In this document: in pieces, positions 23,562-30,819 of the stretch
How positions within the stretch are numbered: position 1 is the stretch's first letter
Layout of the letters: every line of letters begins with the position of its first letter
Origin: an uncultured Rhodospirillales bacterium
GTDB lineage: Bacteria; Pseudomonadota; Alphaproteobacteria; Acetobacterales; Acetobacteraceae
NCBI GenBank assembly: GCA_903864895.1
Contig: CAIPHQ010000050.1
Coordinates: 1 to 32,158, forward strand
Length of the DNA: 32,158 nucleotides
Direction of reading: 5' to 3'
Translations under genes and position numbers: made by a program
Notes under the pieces: generated by a model
Databases searched by the model: none
Seen by the model: the letters and a program-made list of their open reading frames with translations, nothing else
Told to the model about the DNA's origin: nothing

Positions 23562-26075
23562 CTACTCGTTGCGCAACAGTGGCGCCGCCTTGGCGCGCAA
23601 TGCCGCCGCTGTGCCAGCATAACCGAACGCCAGCATCAGCGCCACGCAGGAGAGCACGGTGGCCGCGAGCGTGCCGGGCAGGAACGCCCAGTCGGCATGC
23701 ATCACGAAATGCACCACACCCCAACTCGCCGCCGTGCCGATGGCCGCGGCAATCAGCCCGGCGGTGGCGCCCAGAATGCCGAACTCCACCAGCCACGCGC
23801 CACGGATTTGCCCGCGCGTGGCACCGAGGCTTTTCAGGATCACCGCCTCCTGCACCCGCCGCCGCTGCCCGGCGGCCACTGCCCCGGCCAGCACCAGCCC
23901 GCCGGAGGCGAGCGTCAGCGACCCGGTGGCGGCGAGTGCGCCCGCAATCTGCCCCAGCAGCGTCGAGACCGCCGCCAGCACATCGGCCACCCGGATGCCG
24001 GAGACGTTGGGGAACGTGTCGGTCACGCTGCGCAGCAGGCCGCCCTGCGCCTCGGGGGCCGCGCGCACCGTGGCAATATGCGTGTGCGGCGCGTGCTCCA
24101 TCAGCCCGGGGCTGGCGACCATGGTGAAGTTGATGCCCAGCGTGCGCCACGCGATGTCGCGCAGATTGGCGATCTTCAAATCCACGTCGCGCCCCAGCAC
24201 GTTGATGCGCAGCGTGTCACCCACGCCCACACCCCAGCCCTTGGCCAGATTGGCGTCGAAGCTGACCAGCGGCGGGCCTTTGTAATCGGCGGGCCACCAT
24301 TCGCCCTTGGTCAGCCGCGTGCCCTCCGGCATTGCGGCGGCATAGGTCAGGCCCCGGTCGCCGCGCAGCGCCCATGCGGTGTCGGGCGAGACCGTCACCT
24401 TGTCCACCGGCACGCCGTTCAGCGCCACCAGCCGGGCGCGCAGGCTGGGCACTTCCTGCATCGAGGTCACGCCCGGCGTGGCCTCCACCAGCGTGCGGAA
24501 CTTGTCCATCTGCGCGTTCTGGATGTCGATGAAGAAGAAGCTGGGTGCCTTGTCCGGCATCTGCTCCATCACCTGCCGCTGTACATTGCCCTGCACCAGC
24601 GCCACGGCGGCCAGCGTGGTCAGCCCCAGCCCCACCGAGACCAGCATCAACGGCGTTGCCGCCCCCGGGCGGTGCAGATTGGCGATGCCCAGCCGCACCC
24701 AGGGTGAGGCAGCGCGCGGGGCGTGCGCGGCGGCGCGCATCAGCAGCCAGCCCCCGGCGCGGAACAGCGCCAGCATCGCCAGCGCCGCACCGCAGAACCC
24801 CAGCGCGAAGCCGCGCTCGCTGGCCGTGGCCACCGTCAGGCCCACCAGCGCCAGCCCCAGCACGGCATTGACCGCCAGCAGACCGCGCGGCGGCCAGCCA
24901 CCGGCGGGCAGCACGGCGTCGCGGAACAGCGCCGCCCCGGAAATGCGCAGCGCGCGGGACAGCGGGAACAGCGCGAAGGCGGCGGCCGTCAGCAGGCCAT
25001 AGGCAGCGGCCAGCCCGAGTGGTTCGGCGAAAATGCCGATGCGCGGCGGCACCGGCAGCACGCCGGACAGAAACTGCACGGCGGCCATCGGCAGCAACAC
25101 GCCCGCCACCAAACCGGCCAGCACACCCAGCGCGGCCAGCGCCATCACCTGAATCAGGCAGATCATGAACACCAGATTCGGCGAGGCCCCCAGACAGCGC
25201 AGCGTGGCAATGCCACGCGCCCGCGCGTCCAGCCACGCCCGCACACCGTTGGCCACCCCGATGCCGCCCACCAGCAGTGAGGTCAGGCCCACCAGAGTCA
25301 TGAACAGGCTGGTCTGCTCGATAAACTGCGTCACACCGGGCGCAGCATTGGCGGTGTCGCGGATGCGCCAGCCGGTATCGGGGAACGCCGCGCGCAAATC
25401 GGCCACCGTGGCGGCCACGTTGGCCCCGTCCGGCAGCATGACGCGCAGATGATGCTCCACAATCGCGCCCGGTTGCAGCAGCGCGGTGGCGGGTAGCACG
25501 GCGGTGGAGATCAGCACACGCGGGCCGAGAATGGACGGCGTGGCCACCCGGTCCGGCTCGGCCGTCAGCAAGCCGCGCCATTGCAGGGTGGCCTCACCCA
25601 GCCGCACCAGACTGCCGGGGCGCAGGCCGAGGCGTTCGGCCACCAGTGGTTCGGTGGCGATGCCGTAAACACTGTCATGTGCGCCGATGGCCGAGACGGC
25701 CGGCTGCAACGGTGCGAATCCGGCATGGCCCACCAGCGGCCACGCCTCATCCACCGCCTTCAGTTCCACCAGCATCCGCTCGCCGGATGGTGCGACCAGC
25801 ATCGAGCGCATGGTCACGGTGGCCGAAAGCTGCGCGCCGCGCGCCTGCAACCATGTGCGCAGCGTGTCCGGCAAGGGTTGCGAGCCGCCCTGCACTTCCA
25901 GATCGCCGCCCAGAATCTGCCGCCCATCAGCGGCCAGCCCGCGCGCCACCCCTTCGCGCAGCGTGCCCACGGCCGCGATGGCCGCTACACCCAGCGCCAG
26001 ACAGGCCAGCACAATCCACAGGCCGCGCACGCCGCCACGCAACTCCCGCCGGGCGAGGCGCAGGGCGAGGATCAA
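23562..26075 (-). CDS. ABC transporter permease, FtsX/MacB-like (YbbP type)
   Basis: This large permease of about 837 residues has the two FtsX repeats of the YbbP/LolC-like class: an N-terminal membrane segment (GLWIVLACLALGVAAIAAVG), a large periplasmic domain, a first three-helix block (TLVGLTSLLVGGIGVANGV, with ARGIATLRCLGAS), central membrane helices, a second periplasmic region, and a C-terminal block with QRRRVQEAVILKSLGATRGQ. I place the start at TTG 26075-26073, which overlaps the ATPase stop as TTGA and gives the family-like start ILALRLARREL; an ATG upstream at 26114 would lie inside the ATPase gene. With the ATPase and the divergent tesA it matches the E. coli tesA-ybbA-ybbP order. 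The substrate is unknown, possibly a lipid or exported hydrophobic compound. Confidence 0.92.
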   Translation of the reverse strand: MILALRLARRELRGGVRGLWIVLACLALGVAAIAAVGTLREGVARGLAADGRQILGGDLEVQGGSQPLPDTLRTWLQARGAQLSATVTMRSMLVAPSGERMLVELKAVDEAWPLVGHAGFAPLQPAVSAIGAHDSVYGIATEPLVAERLGLRPGSLVRLGEATLQWRGLLTAEPDRVATPSILGPRVLISTAVLPATALLQPGAIVEHHLRVMLPDGANVAATVADLRAAFPDTGWRIRDTANAAPGVTQFIEQTSLFMTLVGLTSLLVGGIGVANGVRAWLDARARGIATLRCLGASPNLVFMICLIQVMALAALGVLAGLVAGVLLPMAAVQFLSGVLPVPPRIGIFAEPLGLAAAYGLLTAAAFALFPLSRALRISGAALFRDAVLPAGGWPPRGLLAVNAVLGLALVGLTVATASERGFALGFCGAALAMLALFRAGGWLLMRAAAHAPRAASPWVRLGIANLHRPGAATPLMLVSVGLGLTTLAAVALVQGNVQRQVMEQMPDKAPSFFFIDIQNAQMDKFRTLVEATPGVTSMQEVPSLRARLVALNGVPVDKVTVSPDTAWALRGDRGLTYAAAMPEGTRLTKGEWWPADYKGPPLVSFDANLAKGWGVGVGDTLRINVLGRDVDLKIANLRDIAWRTLGINFTMVASPGLMEHAPHTHIATVRAAPEAQGGLLRSVTDTFPNVSGIRVADVLAAVSTLLGQIAGALAATGSLTLASGGLVLAGAVAAGQRRRVQEAVILKSLGATRGQIRGAWLVEFGILGATAGLIAAAIGTAASWGVVHFVMHADWAFLPGTLAATVLSCVALMLAFGYAGTAAALRAKAAPLLRNE

Positions 26076-26791
26076 ACCACGCGCCCGTCGGCCAGTGTGA
26101 CAATCCGGCTGCACCGCGCCGCCAGCGCCGGATCATGCGTGATCAGAAGCAGCGTGGTGCCGTACTGGGCGCGCAGGTCGAACAGCAGGTTCATCACCGC
26201 GTCGCCGGTGGCGCGGTCCAGATTGCCGGTGGGTTCGTCGGCCAGCAACAAGCGCGGGCGCGGCGCAAACGCGCGGGCCAGCGCCACGCGCTGCTGCTCA
26301 CCGCCAGATAACTGGCCTGGCAGATGCGTCAGCCGGTGGCCCAGCCCCACCGCGCGCAGGCTGTCGGCGGCGCGCGCCATCGCATCGGCCACCCCGGCCA
26401 GTTCCAGCGGCACCGCCACGTTTTCCAGCGCCGTCATGCTGGCCATCAGATGGAACGCCTGAAACACGATGCCGACCTGCGCGCGCCGCAACCGGGCCAG
26501 CGCGTCCTCGCCCATCATGGTCAGTTCCTGCCCGGCCAGCACCACGCTGCCCGATGTGGCGCGCTCCAACCCGGCGAGGACCATCAGCAGGCTGGTCTTG
26601 CCCGACCCGGACGGGCCGACAATGCCCACCGCCTCACCCGCCGCCACATCCAGATCAATGCCGCGCAGAATGTTGACCGGCCCGGCCGAGGCGGGCACCG
26701 TGAGGTGCAGGCCGCGCACCCGCACCAGTTGACCGGATGGCGTGAAGTCTGGTGCGGCGCGCAGGGCCGAAGGGGCGGCAATGTTATCCAT
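26072..26791 (-). CDS. ABC transporter ATP-binding protein (YbbA/LolD-like)
   Basis: This 239-residue ATPase of the MacB/LolD class powers the adjacent permease. Walker A is GPSGSGKTSLL, the Q-loop is in VFQAFHLMASMTALENV, the signature is LSGGEQQRVALARA, Walker B is LLLADEPTGNLD, and the switch His is in LLITHDPALAARC. The ATG (26791-26789) overlaps the start codon of the divergent tesA; GGAGG lies about 15 bases upstream, further than usual. The stop overlaps the TTG start of the permease gene. Mechanotransmission or lipid-related export is typical of this class; the cargo is unknown here. Confidence 0.94.
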   Translation of the reverse strand: MDNIAAPSALRAAPDFTPSGQLVRVRGLHLTVPASAGPVNILRGIDLDVAAGEAVGIVGPSGSGKTSLLMVLAGLERATSGSVVLAGQELTMMGEDALARLRRAQVGIVFQAFHLMASMTALENVAVPLELAGVADAMARAADSLRAVGLGHRLTHLPGQLSGGEQQRVALARAFAPRPRLLLADEPTGNLDRATGDAVMNLLFDLRAQYGTTLLLITHDPALAARCSRIVTLADGRVV

Positions 26792-27443
26792 GACCGGACG
26801 ATATGGCCTCCAGACACGGTTGCGGGAAGCCGCCCTTGCCGTGGTTTGCCTATTCTTCACGTTCGCCAGCGCCAGCGCCGCGCCGCAGCGCCTGCTGGTG
26901 TTGGGCGATTCGCTGTCTGCCGGGTACGGGCTGGCCGCTGCCGACGGATTCGAGGCGCGGCTGGCCGAGGCACTGCGCGCTGCCGGGCATGACGTGACCA
27001 TCATAGACGGCGCGGTTTCAGGCGACACCTCGGCGGGCGGGCTGGCGCGGCTGGACTGGGCGCTGGGCGACGGGGCGGACGCGGCGCTGGTGGAACTGGG
27101 CGGCAACGACGCGCTGCGCGGCACTGACCCGAAGGAAACCCGCGCCAACCTGACCGCCATTCTGGACGCGCTGGCGGCCAAACACATCCCGGTGCTGCTG
27201 ACCGGCATGCTGGCCCCGCCGAACATGGGGGCGGCCTATGGCGCAGAATTCCACGCGGTGTTCGAGCAATTGGGCCAGCGCCCCGGCCTGCTCTACGACC
27301 CGTTCTTTCTGGAGGGCGTGGCGGCGGTGCCCGCGCTGAACCAGCCTGACCATATCCACCCCAACGCCGAGGGCGTGCGGCGCGTGGTGGCACGGATTCT
27401 GCCGCTGGTGGAACAACTTCTGGCGAGGGCAGCGGTACCGTGA
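26781..27443 (+). CDS. tesA: arylesterase / lysophospholipase TesA (SGNH hydrolase)
   Basis: This periplasmic SGNH-family esterase of about 220 residues has a signal peptide (LREAALAVVCLFFTFASASA, cleavage near APQ). Block I is LLVLGDSLSAGYGL with the catalytic Ser, then block II (DGAVSGDTSAGG), block III (ELGGNDALRG) and block V (DHIHPNAEG) with the Asp and His. The start is ATG 26781 (AAGGGG about 7 bases upstream) or ATG 26790. The second shares the palindrome CATG with the ATG of the divergent ATPase gene, so the two genes have essentially no space between them. thpR starts on the tesA stop. Confidence 0.94.
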   Translation: MLSMTGRYGLQTRLREAALAVVCLFFTFASASAAPQRLLVLGDSLSAGYGLAAADGFEARLAEALRAAGHDVTIIDGAVSGDTSAGGLARLDWALGDGADAALVELGGNDALRGTDPKETRANLTAILDALAAKHIPVLLTGMLAPPNMGAAYGAEFHAVFEQLGQRPGLLYDPFFLEGVAAVPALNQPDHIHPNAEGVRRVVARILPLVEQLLARAAVP

Positions 27444-27973
27444 GGCTGTTCGTCGGGCTCGATCTGCCCTGGGACCTGCGCACGCAACTGGCCGGATTGT
27501 GCGGCGGCATCCACGGCGCGCGCTGGCTGCCGCCGGAGAATTATCACATCACGCTGCGTTTCATCGGTGAGGTGAACGCACCGCAGGCCGAGGAAATCGA
27601 CCTCGCTCTGGCCACGTTGCGCGCGCGCGGGTTCAGCCTGTCACTGACCGGCGTGGGCACGTTCGAGAAGGCCGGGCGCCCGGTGGCGTTATGGGTGGGG
27701 GTGGAGCGCAACCCGCAACTGGACCTGCTGCAAAGCAAGATCGAAACCGCCTGCCAGCGCGCGGGACTCGACCGCGAGCGCCGCCGATTTGCCCCGCATG
27801 TCACGCTGGCGCGGCTGGATAACGCAGCCGAGGCCAAACTGGTGGGCTTCGTGCAGGCGCACAACCTGTTCCGTTCGGCCCCGGTGCCGGTGGAACACTT
27901 TACATTGTTCAGCTCGCAGCTGGGCAAGGAAGCTTCGGTTTACACGGCCGAGGTGGAGTACGCGCTGGGCTGA
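27440..27973 (+). CDS. thpR: RNA 2',3'-cyclic phosphodiesterase ThpR
   Basis: This 2H phosphoesterase of 177 residues opens 2',3'-cyclic phosphates, and in some species ligates tRNA halves with 2',5' linkage in vitro. The two H-x-T-x motifs are HITL in ENYHITLRFIGEV and HVTL in APHVTLARL, spaced as in the family. The GTG start at 27440 overlaps the tesA stop as GTGA, so the two are translationally coupled. The length is normal. The physiological substrate is unknown for most bacterial ThpR enzymes. Confidence 0.94.
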   Translation: MRLFVGLDLPWDLRTQLAGLCGGIHGARWLPPENYHITLRFIGEVNAPQAEEIDLALATLRARGFSLSLTGVGTFEKAGRPVALWVGVERNPQLDLLQSKIETACQRAGLDRERRRFAPHVTLARLDNAAEAKLVGFVQAHNLFRSAPVPVEHFTLFSSQLGKEASVYTAEVEYALG

Positions 27974-28100
27974 GTCTGCGCCCGGCCAAGCCGAAGCCTT
28001 TGAAAAAACAGATTCATTTGTCCCAGGCCGCTGGTGCGGCGCGGGGTTGCGCGGCTGCGCGGCAAGGGGGGCGGGCGCCTAAAATTCTCGTAACTCTCAG

Positions 28101-28132
28101 TTGACAGCCAAAACTGTCAGGTTATGCTGACA
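28101..28132 (+). promoter_or_regulatory. upstream puc promoter with PpsR-like site
   Basis: TTGACA (28101-28106) and TATGCT (28123-28128), 16 bases apart, look like a sigma-70 type promoter. TGTCAGGTTATGCTGACA (28115-28132) matches the TGT-N12-ACA consensus of the PpsR/CrtJ repressor and covers the -10 box. An overlapping inverted repeat, TGACAG (28102-28107) with CTGTCA (28114-28119), also occurs. The 389-bp gap from thpR to the first pucB otherwise holds no gene. A hairpin with stems CGCAAA/TTTGCG (28147-28166) presents ACTAACAA in its loop. Confidence 0.6.
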
Positions 28133-28311
28133 CTCACACGGGAACGCGCAAAACTAACAATTTGCGGGCCGCGGAGGATGCGAATTTGGGGTCAGCGACT
28201 GGCTGGTCCGATTCCCCTAGGCGGTTTGAGGCTGCGCGATCCGTGGCGAGGCTGGTTCTGTCGATCCTGCCATGGCGGCCGCATATCGCCCCGCAATGGC
28301 AGTGAGCACCC

Positions 28312-28332
28312 CGCGTGCGGGTAGGGCACGCG
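28312..28332 (+). ncRNA. leader hairpin before the first pucB
   Basis: CGCGTGC (28312-28318) pairs with GCACGCG (28326-28332) around the purine-rich loop GGGTAGG, 30 bases before the pucB start. A similar hairpin lies before the second pucB. It is listed as a leader structure of the mRNA, not as a separate RNA gene. Confidence 0.5.
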
Positions 28333-28362
28333 CGCCTTTCATGGATCTAGTGGAGGAACTCA

Positions 28363-28518
28363 ATGGCTGGTGATCCTGACAAAGTCTATTCAACCGGGCT
28401 GACGTTTGCTGAGGCCGAAGAACTGCACAAGCACCTCATCGACGGCACGCGCACCTTCGGCTTCATCGCCATCATCGCGCATTGCCTGGCGTTCGCATTC
28501 TCGCCCTGGCTGCACTGA
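28363..28518 (+). CDS. pucB: LH2-type light-harvesting beta subunit, without alpha partner
   Basis: This 51-residue antenna beta polypeptide is a single-helix inner membrane protein that binds bacteriochlorophyll. By comparison with Rps. acidophila LH2 beta, His22, Arg30 and His40 correspond to His12, Arg20 and His30, with His40 as the B850-type axial ligand (FIAIIAHCLAFAFSPWLH). Nothing in the sequence suggests decay, and GGAGG precedes ATG 28363. It is identical to the second beta at 43 of 51 positions; Cys41 and Phe34 are the most distinct changes. No alpha gene follows: the next 407 bases contain only the second promoter region. It is LH2-type rather than LH1-type, judged by GLTFAEAEELHKHLIDGTR. 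Confidence 0.93.
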   Translation: MAGDPDKVYSTGLTFAEAEELHKHLIDGTRTFGFIAIIAHCLAFAFSPWLH

Positions 28519-28671
28519 CGCAGTCAGGACGGGCGCTCCGGGTGACTCAGACCGCATCTTTCGATGCTCGTCGCAATCATCCCGGCGCGTGCGCCTGGCC
28601 GGCGGCACCGGCGAACGCCCGGCTTATGCCGGCGCGTGATCCTGCGACCTGAGGCGATGCGTCTTGTCTAA

Positions 28672-28703
28672 TTGACAGTCAAAATTGTCAGTATCAAACG
28701 ACA
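28672..28703 (+). promoter_or_regulatory. second puc promoter region with PpsR-like site
   Basis: TTGACAGTCAAAATTGTCAG (28672-28691) matches the element at 28101-28120 at 18 of 20 positions. TGT (28686-28688), 12 bases and ACA (28701-28703) form a second PpsR/CrtJ-like site. ACTAACAA (28723-28730) recurs at nearly the same distance as upstream of the first pucB. No clear -10 box was found. The rest of the 407-bp gap between the two pucB genes holds no credible gene and no trace of a pucA. Confidence 0.55.
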
Positions 28704-28874
28704 CTGACATATTAGCGAGGCAACTAACAAAGCGCATCATGGTGGCCACCCGCTTCGCTCACCCAACACCGGCCCTGCGCCGGACGGGACCTGCGGGGCG
28801 GATGTGTACCGGGAGGCGCCAGCTTTGCACCACGCCCACGCCCTGCGGTGCCGGGCGGCGGTGCAGAAACCCCA

Positions 28875-28891
28875 CGTGCGGGGGAAGCACG
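28875..28891 (+). ncRNA. leader hairpin before the second pucB
   Basis: CGTGC (28875-28879) pairs with GCACG (28887-28891) around the loop GGGGGAA, 34 bases before the second pucB start. Stem sequence, loop length (7) and distance match the hairpin at 28312-28332, so it is probably a duplicated leader structure. Confidence 0.45.
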
Positions 28892-28925
28892 AGCGTCGTC
28901 TCAGGTGTTCAGGGAGACCAAACTT

Positions 28926-29081
28926 ATGTCTGGTGATGCCGATAAAGTCTACTCAACCGGCTTGACCTTCGCGGAAGCCGAAGAACTGCACAAGCACCTT
29001 ATCGAAGGCACGCGCTCGTTCGGTGCCATCGCACTGCTGGCGCATGTGCTTGCTTTCGCCTTCTCACCTTGGCTGCACTAA
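28926..29081 (+). CDS. pucB: LH2-type light-harvesting beta subunit
   Basis: This 51-residue beta polypeptide of the peripheral antenna has His22, Arg30 and His40 at the ligand positions (SFGAIALLAHVLAFAFSPWLH). AGGGAG lies nine bases before ATG 28926. pucA follows 12 bases after the stop, the usual beta-alpha order. It differs from the first beta mainly in the membrane helix (Ala34, Leu37, Leu38, Val41). Confidence 0.96.
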   Translation: MSGDADKVYSTGLTFAEAEELHKHLIEGTRSFGAIALLAHVLAFAFSPWLH

Positions 29082-29093
29082 AGGGAGTATAAA

Positions 29094-29294
29094 ATGAACC
29101 AAGCTCGTATTTGGCTGGTGGTTAAGCCGAGCGTCGGCGTGCCCATCCTGCTGATCGCCGTCGTGATTGCGGCGCTGATGGTGCACGTGATGATCCTCAC
29201 GCACACCACGTGGTTCCCGGCATTCCTGCAGGGCCATGCCCGCGCGGCGATGAACCTGCTCGCGCCGGCCGCATCGATGCTGGGTCTGGCCTGA
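29094..29294 (+). CDS. pucA: LH2-type light-harvesting alpha subunit, B800-820 signature
   Basis: This 66-residue antenna alpha polypeptide begins MNQARIWLVVKPSVGVP like Rps. acidophila LH2 alpha (same numbering). His31 is the B850 ligand and formyl-Met1 the usual B800 ligand. The segment THTTWFPAFLQG places Phe44 and Leu45 where B800-850 proteins have Tyr and Trp; this is the known change in the B800-820 (LH3) complex. The C-terminal tail (ARAAMNLLAPAASMLGLA) is longer than the 53-residue reference. AAGGGAG lies 8 bases before ATG 29094. Confidence 0.95.
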   Translation: MNQARIWLVVKPSVGVPILLIAVVIAALMVHVMILTHTTWFPAFLQGHARAAMNLLAPAASMLGLA

Positions 29295-29325
29295 CCGGCC
29301 TGACCCCGTGGCGGTCCGCCAGGGC

Positions 29326-29347
29326 GCCGGGATCTACCGATCCCGGC
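29326..29347 (+). terminator. intercistronic hairpin between pucA and pucC
   Basis: GCCGGGATC (29326-29334) pairs perfectly with GATCCCGGC (29339-29347) around TACC. No T-run follows. In puc and puf operons such hairpins protect the antenna mRNA segment and limit read-through to downstream genes; the same role is inferred here. Confidence 0.6.
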
Positions 29348-29394
29348 CTCTGGCTGTCCGCGTTTGAAGTACCGGAGTCCAGAGGGCAGGCAGG

Positions 29395-30783
29395 ATGAAC
29401 CGCGTCAGCCAGAAGCTTATGAGCACCTGGGTCCGCCTGGGCCCGCGCTTCCTGCCATTCGCCGATGCGGCCACGCCGGAACTGCCGTTGTCGCGCCTGC
29501 TGCGTCTGTCGCTGTTCCAGGTTTCGGTCGGCATGGCGCTGGTGCTGCTGATCGGCACGCTGAACCGGGTGATGATCGTCGAACTCGACGTCCCAGCCTC
29601 GCTGGTCGGCATCATGATCTCGCTGCCGCTGGTCTTCGCACCGTTCCGCGCCGTCATCGGCTTCCGGTCGGACACGCACCGTTCGGCCCTTGGCTGGCGG
29701 CGGGTGCCGTTCATCTGGCGCGGCACCATGATTCAATTCGGCGGACTGGCCATCATGCCGTTCGCCCTGCTGGTGCTGTCGGGCGGCGGTGACGCCGCGA
29801 AATATCCGGTTGAACTCGGCTGGGCCGGAGCGGGGCTCGCGTTCCTGCTGGTCGGTGCCGGTCTGCACACGGTGCAGACCGTGGGTCTGGCGCTGGCCAC
29901 CGACCTTGCGCCGGCGGAAGCGCGCCCGAAAGTTGTCGGGCTGATGTATGTGATGTTGCTGTTCGGCATGATTGCCAGCGCCCTGATCTTCGGGCTGTTG
30001 CTGGCCGATTTCTCGCCGATGAAGCTGGTGCAGGTCATCCAGGGGTCCGCCGTGGCGACCATGGTGTTGAACTGCCTGGCGCTGTGGAAGCAGGAGGGGC
30101 GCAACCCCAATCGCGGCAAATCCTCCCGCCCGGCGCCGACGTTCCGGGATTCGTGGGACAATTTCGTGCAGGGCGGCCACGCCGTCCGCCGCCTTGTCGC
30201 CGTCGGCCTCGGCACGCTCGGCTTCAGCATGGAAGACGTGCTGCTGGAACCGTATGGCGGGCAGATCCTGCACCTGACGGTCGGCTCCACCACCAAACTC
30301 ACCGCCACCTTGGCCATTGGCGGGCTGATCGGGTTCGGACTGGCGTCCCGCGTGCTCAGCCGGGGCTTCGACCCGTTCCGCATGGCAAGCTACGGCGCGC
30401 TGATCGGCGTACCCGCGTTTCTGCTGGTGATTGCCGCAGGCCCCGCCGACTCGGCGGTGCTGTTCGGGCTTGGCACGGCGCTGATCGGTTTCGGCGGCGG
30501 GTTGTTCGGCCATGGCACGCTGACGGCCACCATGAACCTCGCCCCGCCCGGCCAGAGCGGACTGGCACTGGGCGCATGGGGCGCGGTGCAGGCCACGGCG
30601 GCCGGTGTGGGCGTGGCGCTGGGCGGCATCATCCGCGATGTGGTCGCCAACCAGCATGCGGGGCAGGCGTTCGGCCCGGCAGCGGGGTATGATCTGGTCT
30701 ATCTGCTGGAAGTGCTACTGCTGTTCGCCGCGCTGGCCGCGATGCTGCCGCTGATGCGCGGGGCGAGGCTGGCGCAGAACTGA
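29395..30783 (+). CDS. pucC: light-harvesting complex assembly protein PucC (BCH family MFS)
   Basis: PucC-type proteins are 12-helix members of the major facilitator superfamily needed for assembly of LH2, probably in bacteriochlorophyll delivery or shepherding. The 462-residue product has LSRLLRLSLFQVSVGMALVL, GTLNRVMIVELDVPASLVG, FRAVIGFRSDTHRSALGWRR and SMEDVLLEPYGGQIL, all characteristic of the LhaA/PucC family. ATG 29395 is preceded by GGCAGGCAGG. It is 100 bases behind pucA, with a hairpin between, so it is expected to be expressed from the puc promoters at a lower level. Confidence 0.96.
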   Translation: MNRVSQKLMSTWVRLGPRFLPFADAATPELPLSRLLRLSLFQVSVGMALVLLIGTLNRVMIVELDVPASLVGIMISLPLVFAPFRAVIGFRSDTHRSALGWRRVPFIWRGTMIQFGGLAIMPFALLVLSGGGDAAKYPVELGWAGAGLAFLLVGAGLHTVQTVGLALATDLAPAEARPKVVGLMYVMLLFGMIASALIFGLLLADFSPMKLVQVIQGSAVATMVLNCLALWKQEGRNPNRGKSSRPAPTFRDSWDNFVQGGHAVRRLVAVGLGTLGFSMEDVLLEPYGGQILHLTVGSTTKLTATLAIGGLIGFGLASRVLSRGFDPFRMASYGALIGVPAFLLVIAAGPADSAVLFGLGTALIGFGGGLFGHGTLTATMNLAPPGQSGLALGAWGAVQATAAGVGVALGGIIRDVVANQHAGQAFGPAAGYDLVYLLEVLLLFAALAAMLPLMRGARLAQN

Positions 30784-30819
30784 GTGCGCTTGCCATCAGT
30801 GGCGTGATAGGACTGCGCC

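Noticed and set aside
24217-25581. Open frame of 454 codons on the minus strand in a second frame within the permease gene
   Set aside because: Ala/Arg/Gly-rich shadow; the permease frame has the family motifs.
28685-28936. Possible small gene between the two pucB genes
   Set aside because: It starts inside the duplicated promoter element, has no ribosome site and its product resembles nothing; the sequence is better explained as promoter and leader.
28363-29294. Antenna genes as LH1 (pufBA)
   Set aside because: The beta proteins have the LH2-type GLTFAEAEELHKHLIDGTR and end in SPWLH, the alpha begins MNQARIW, and pucC rather than pufLM follows.
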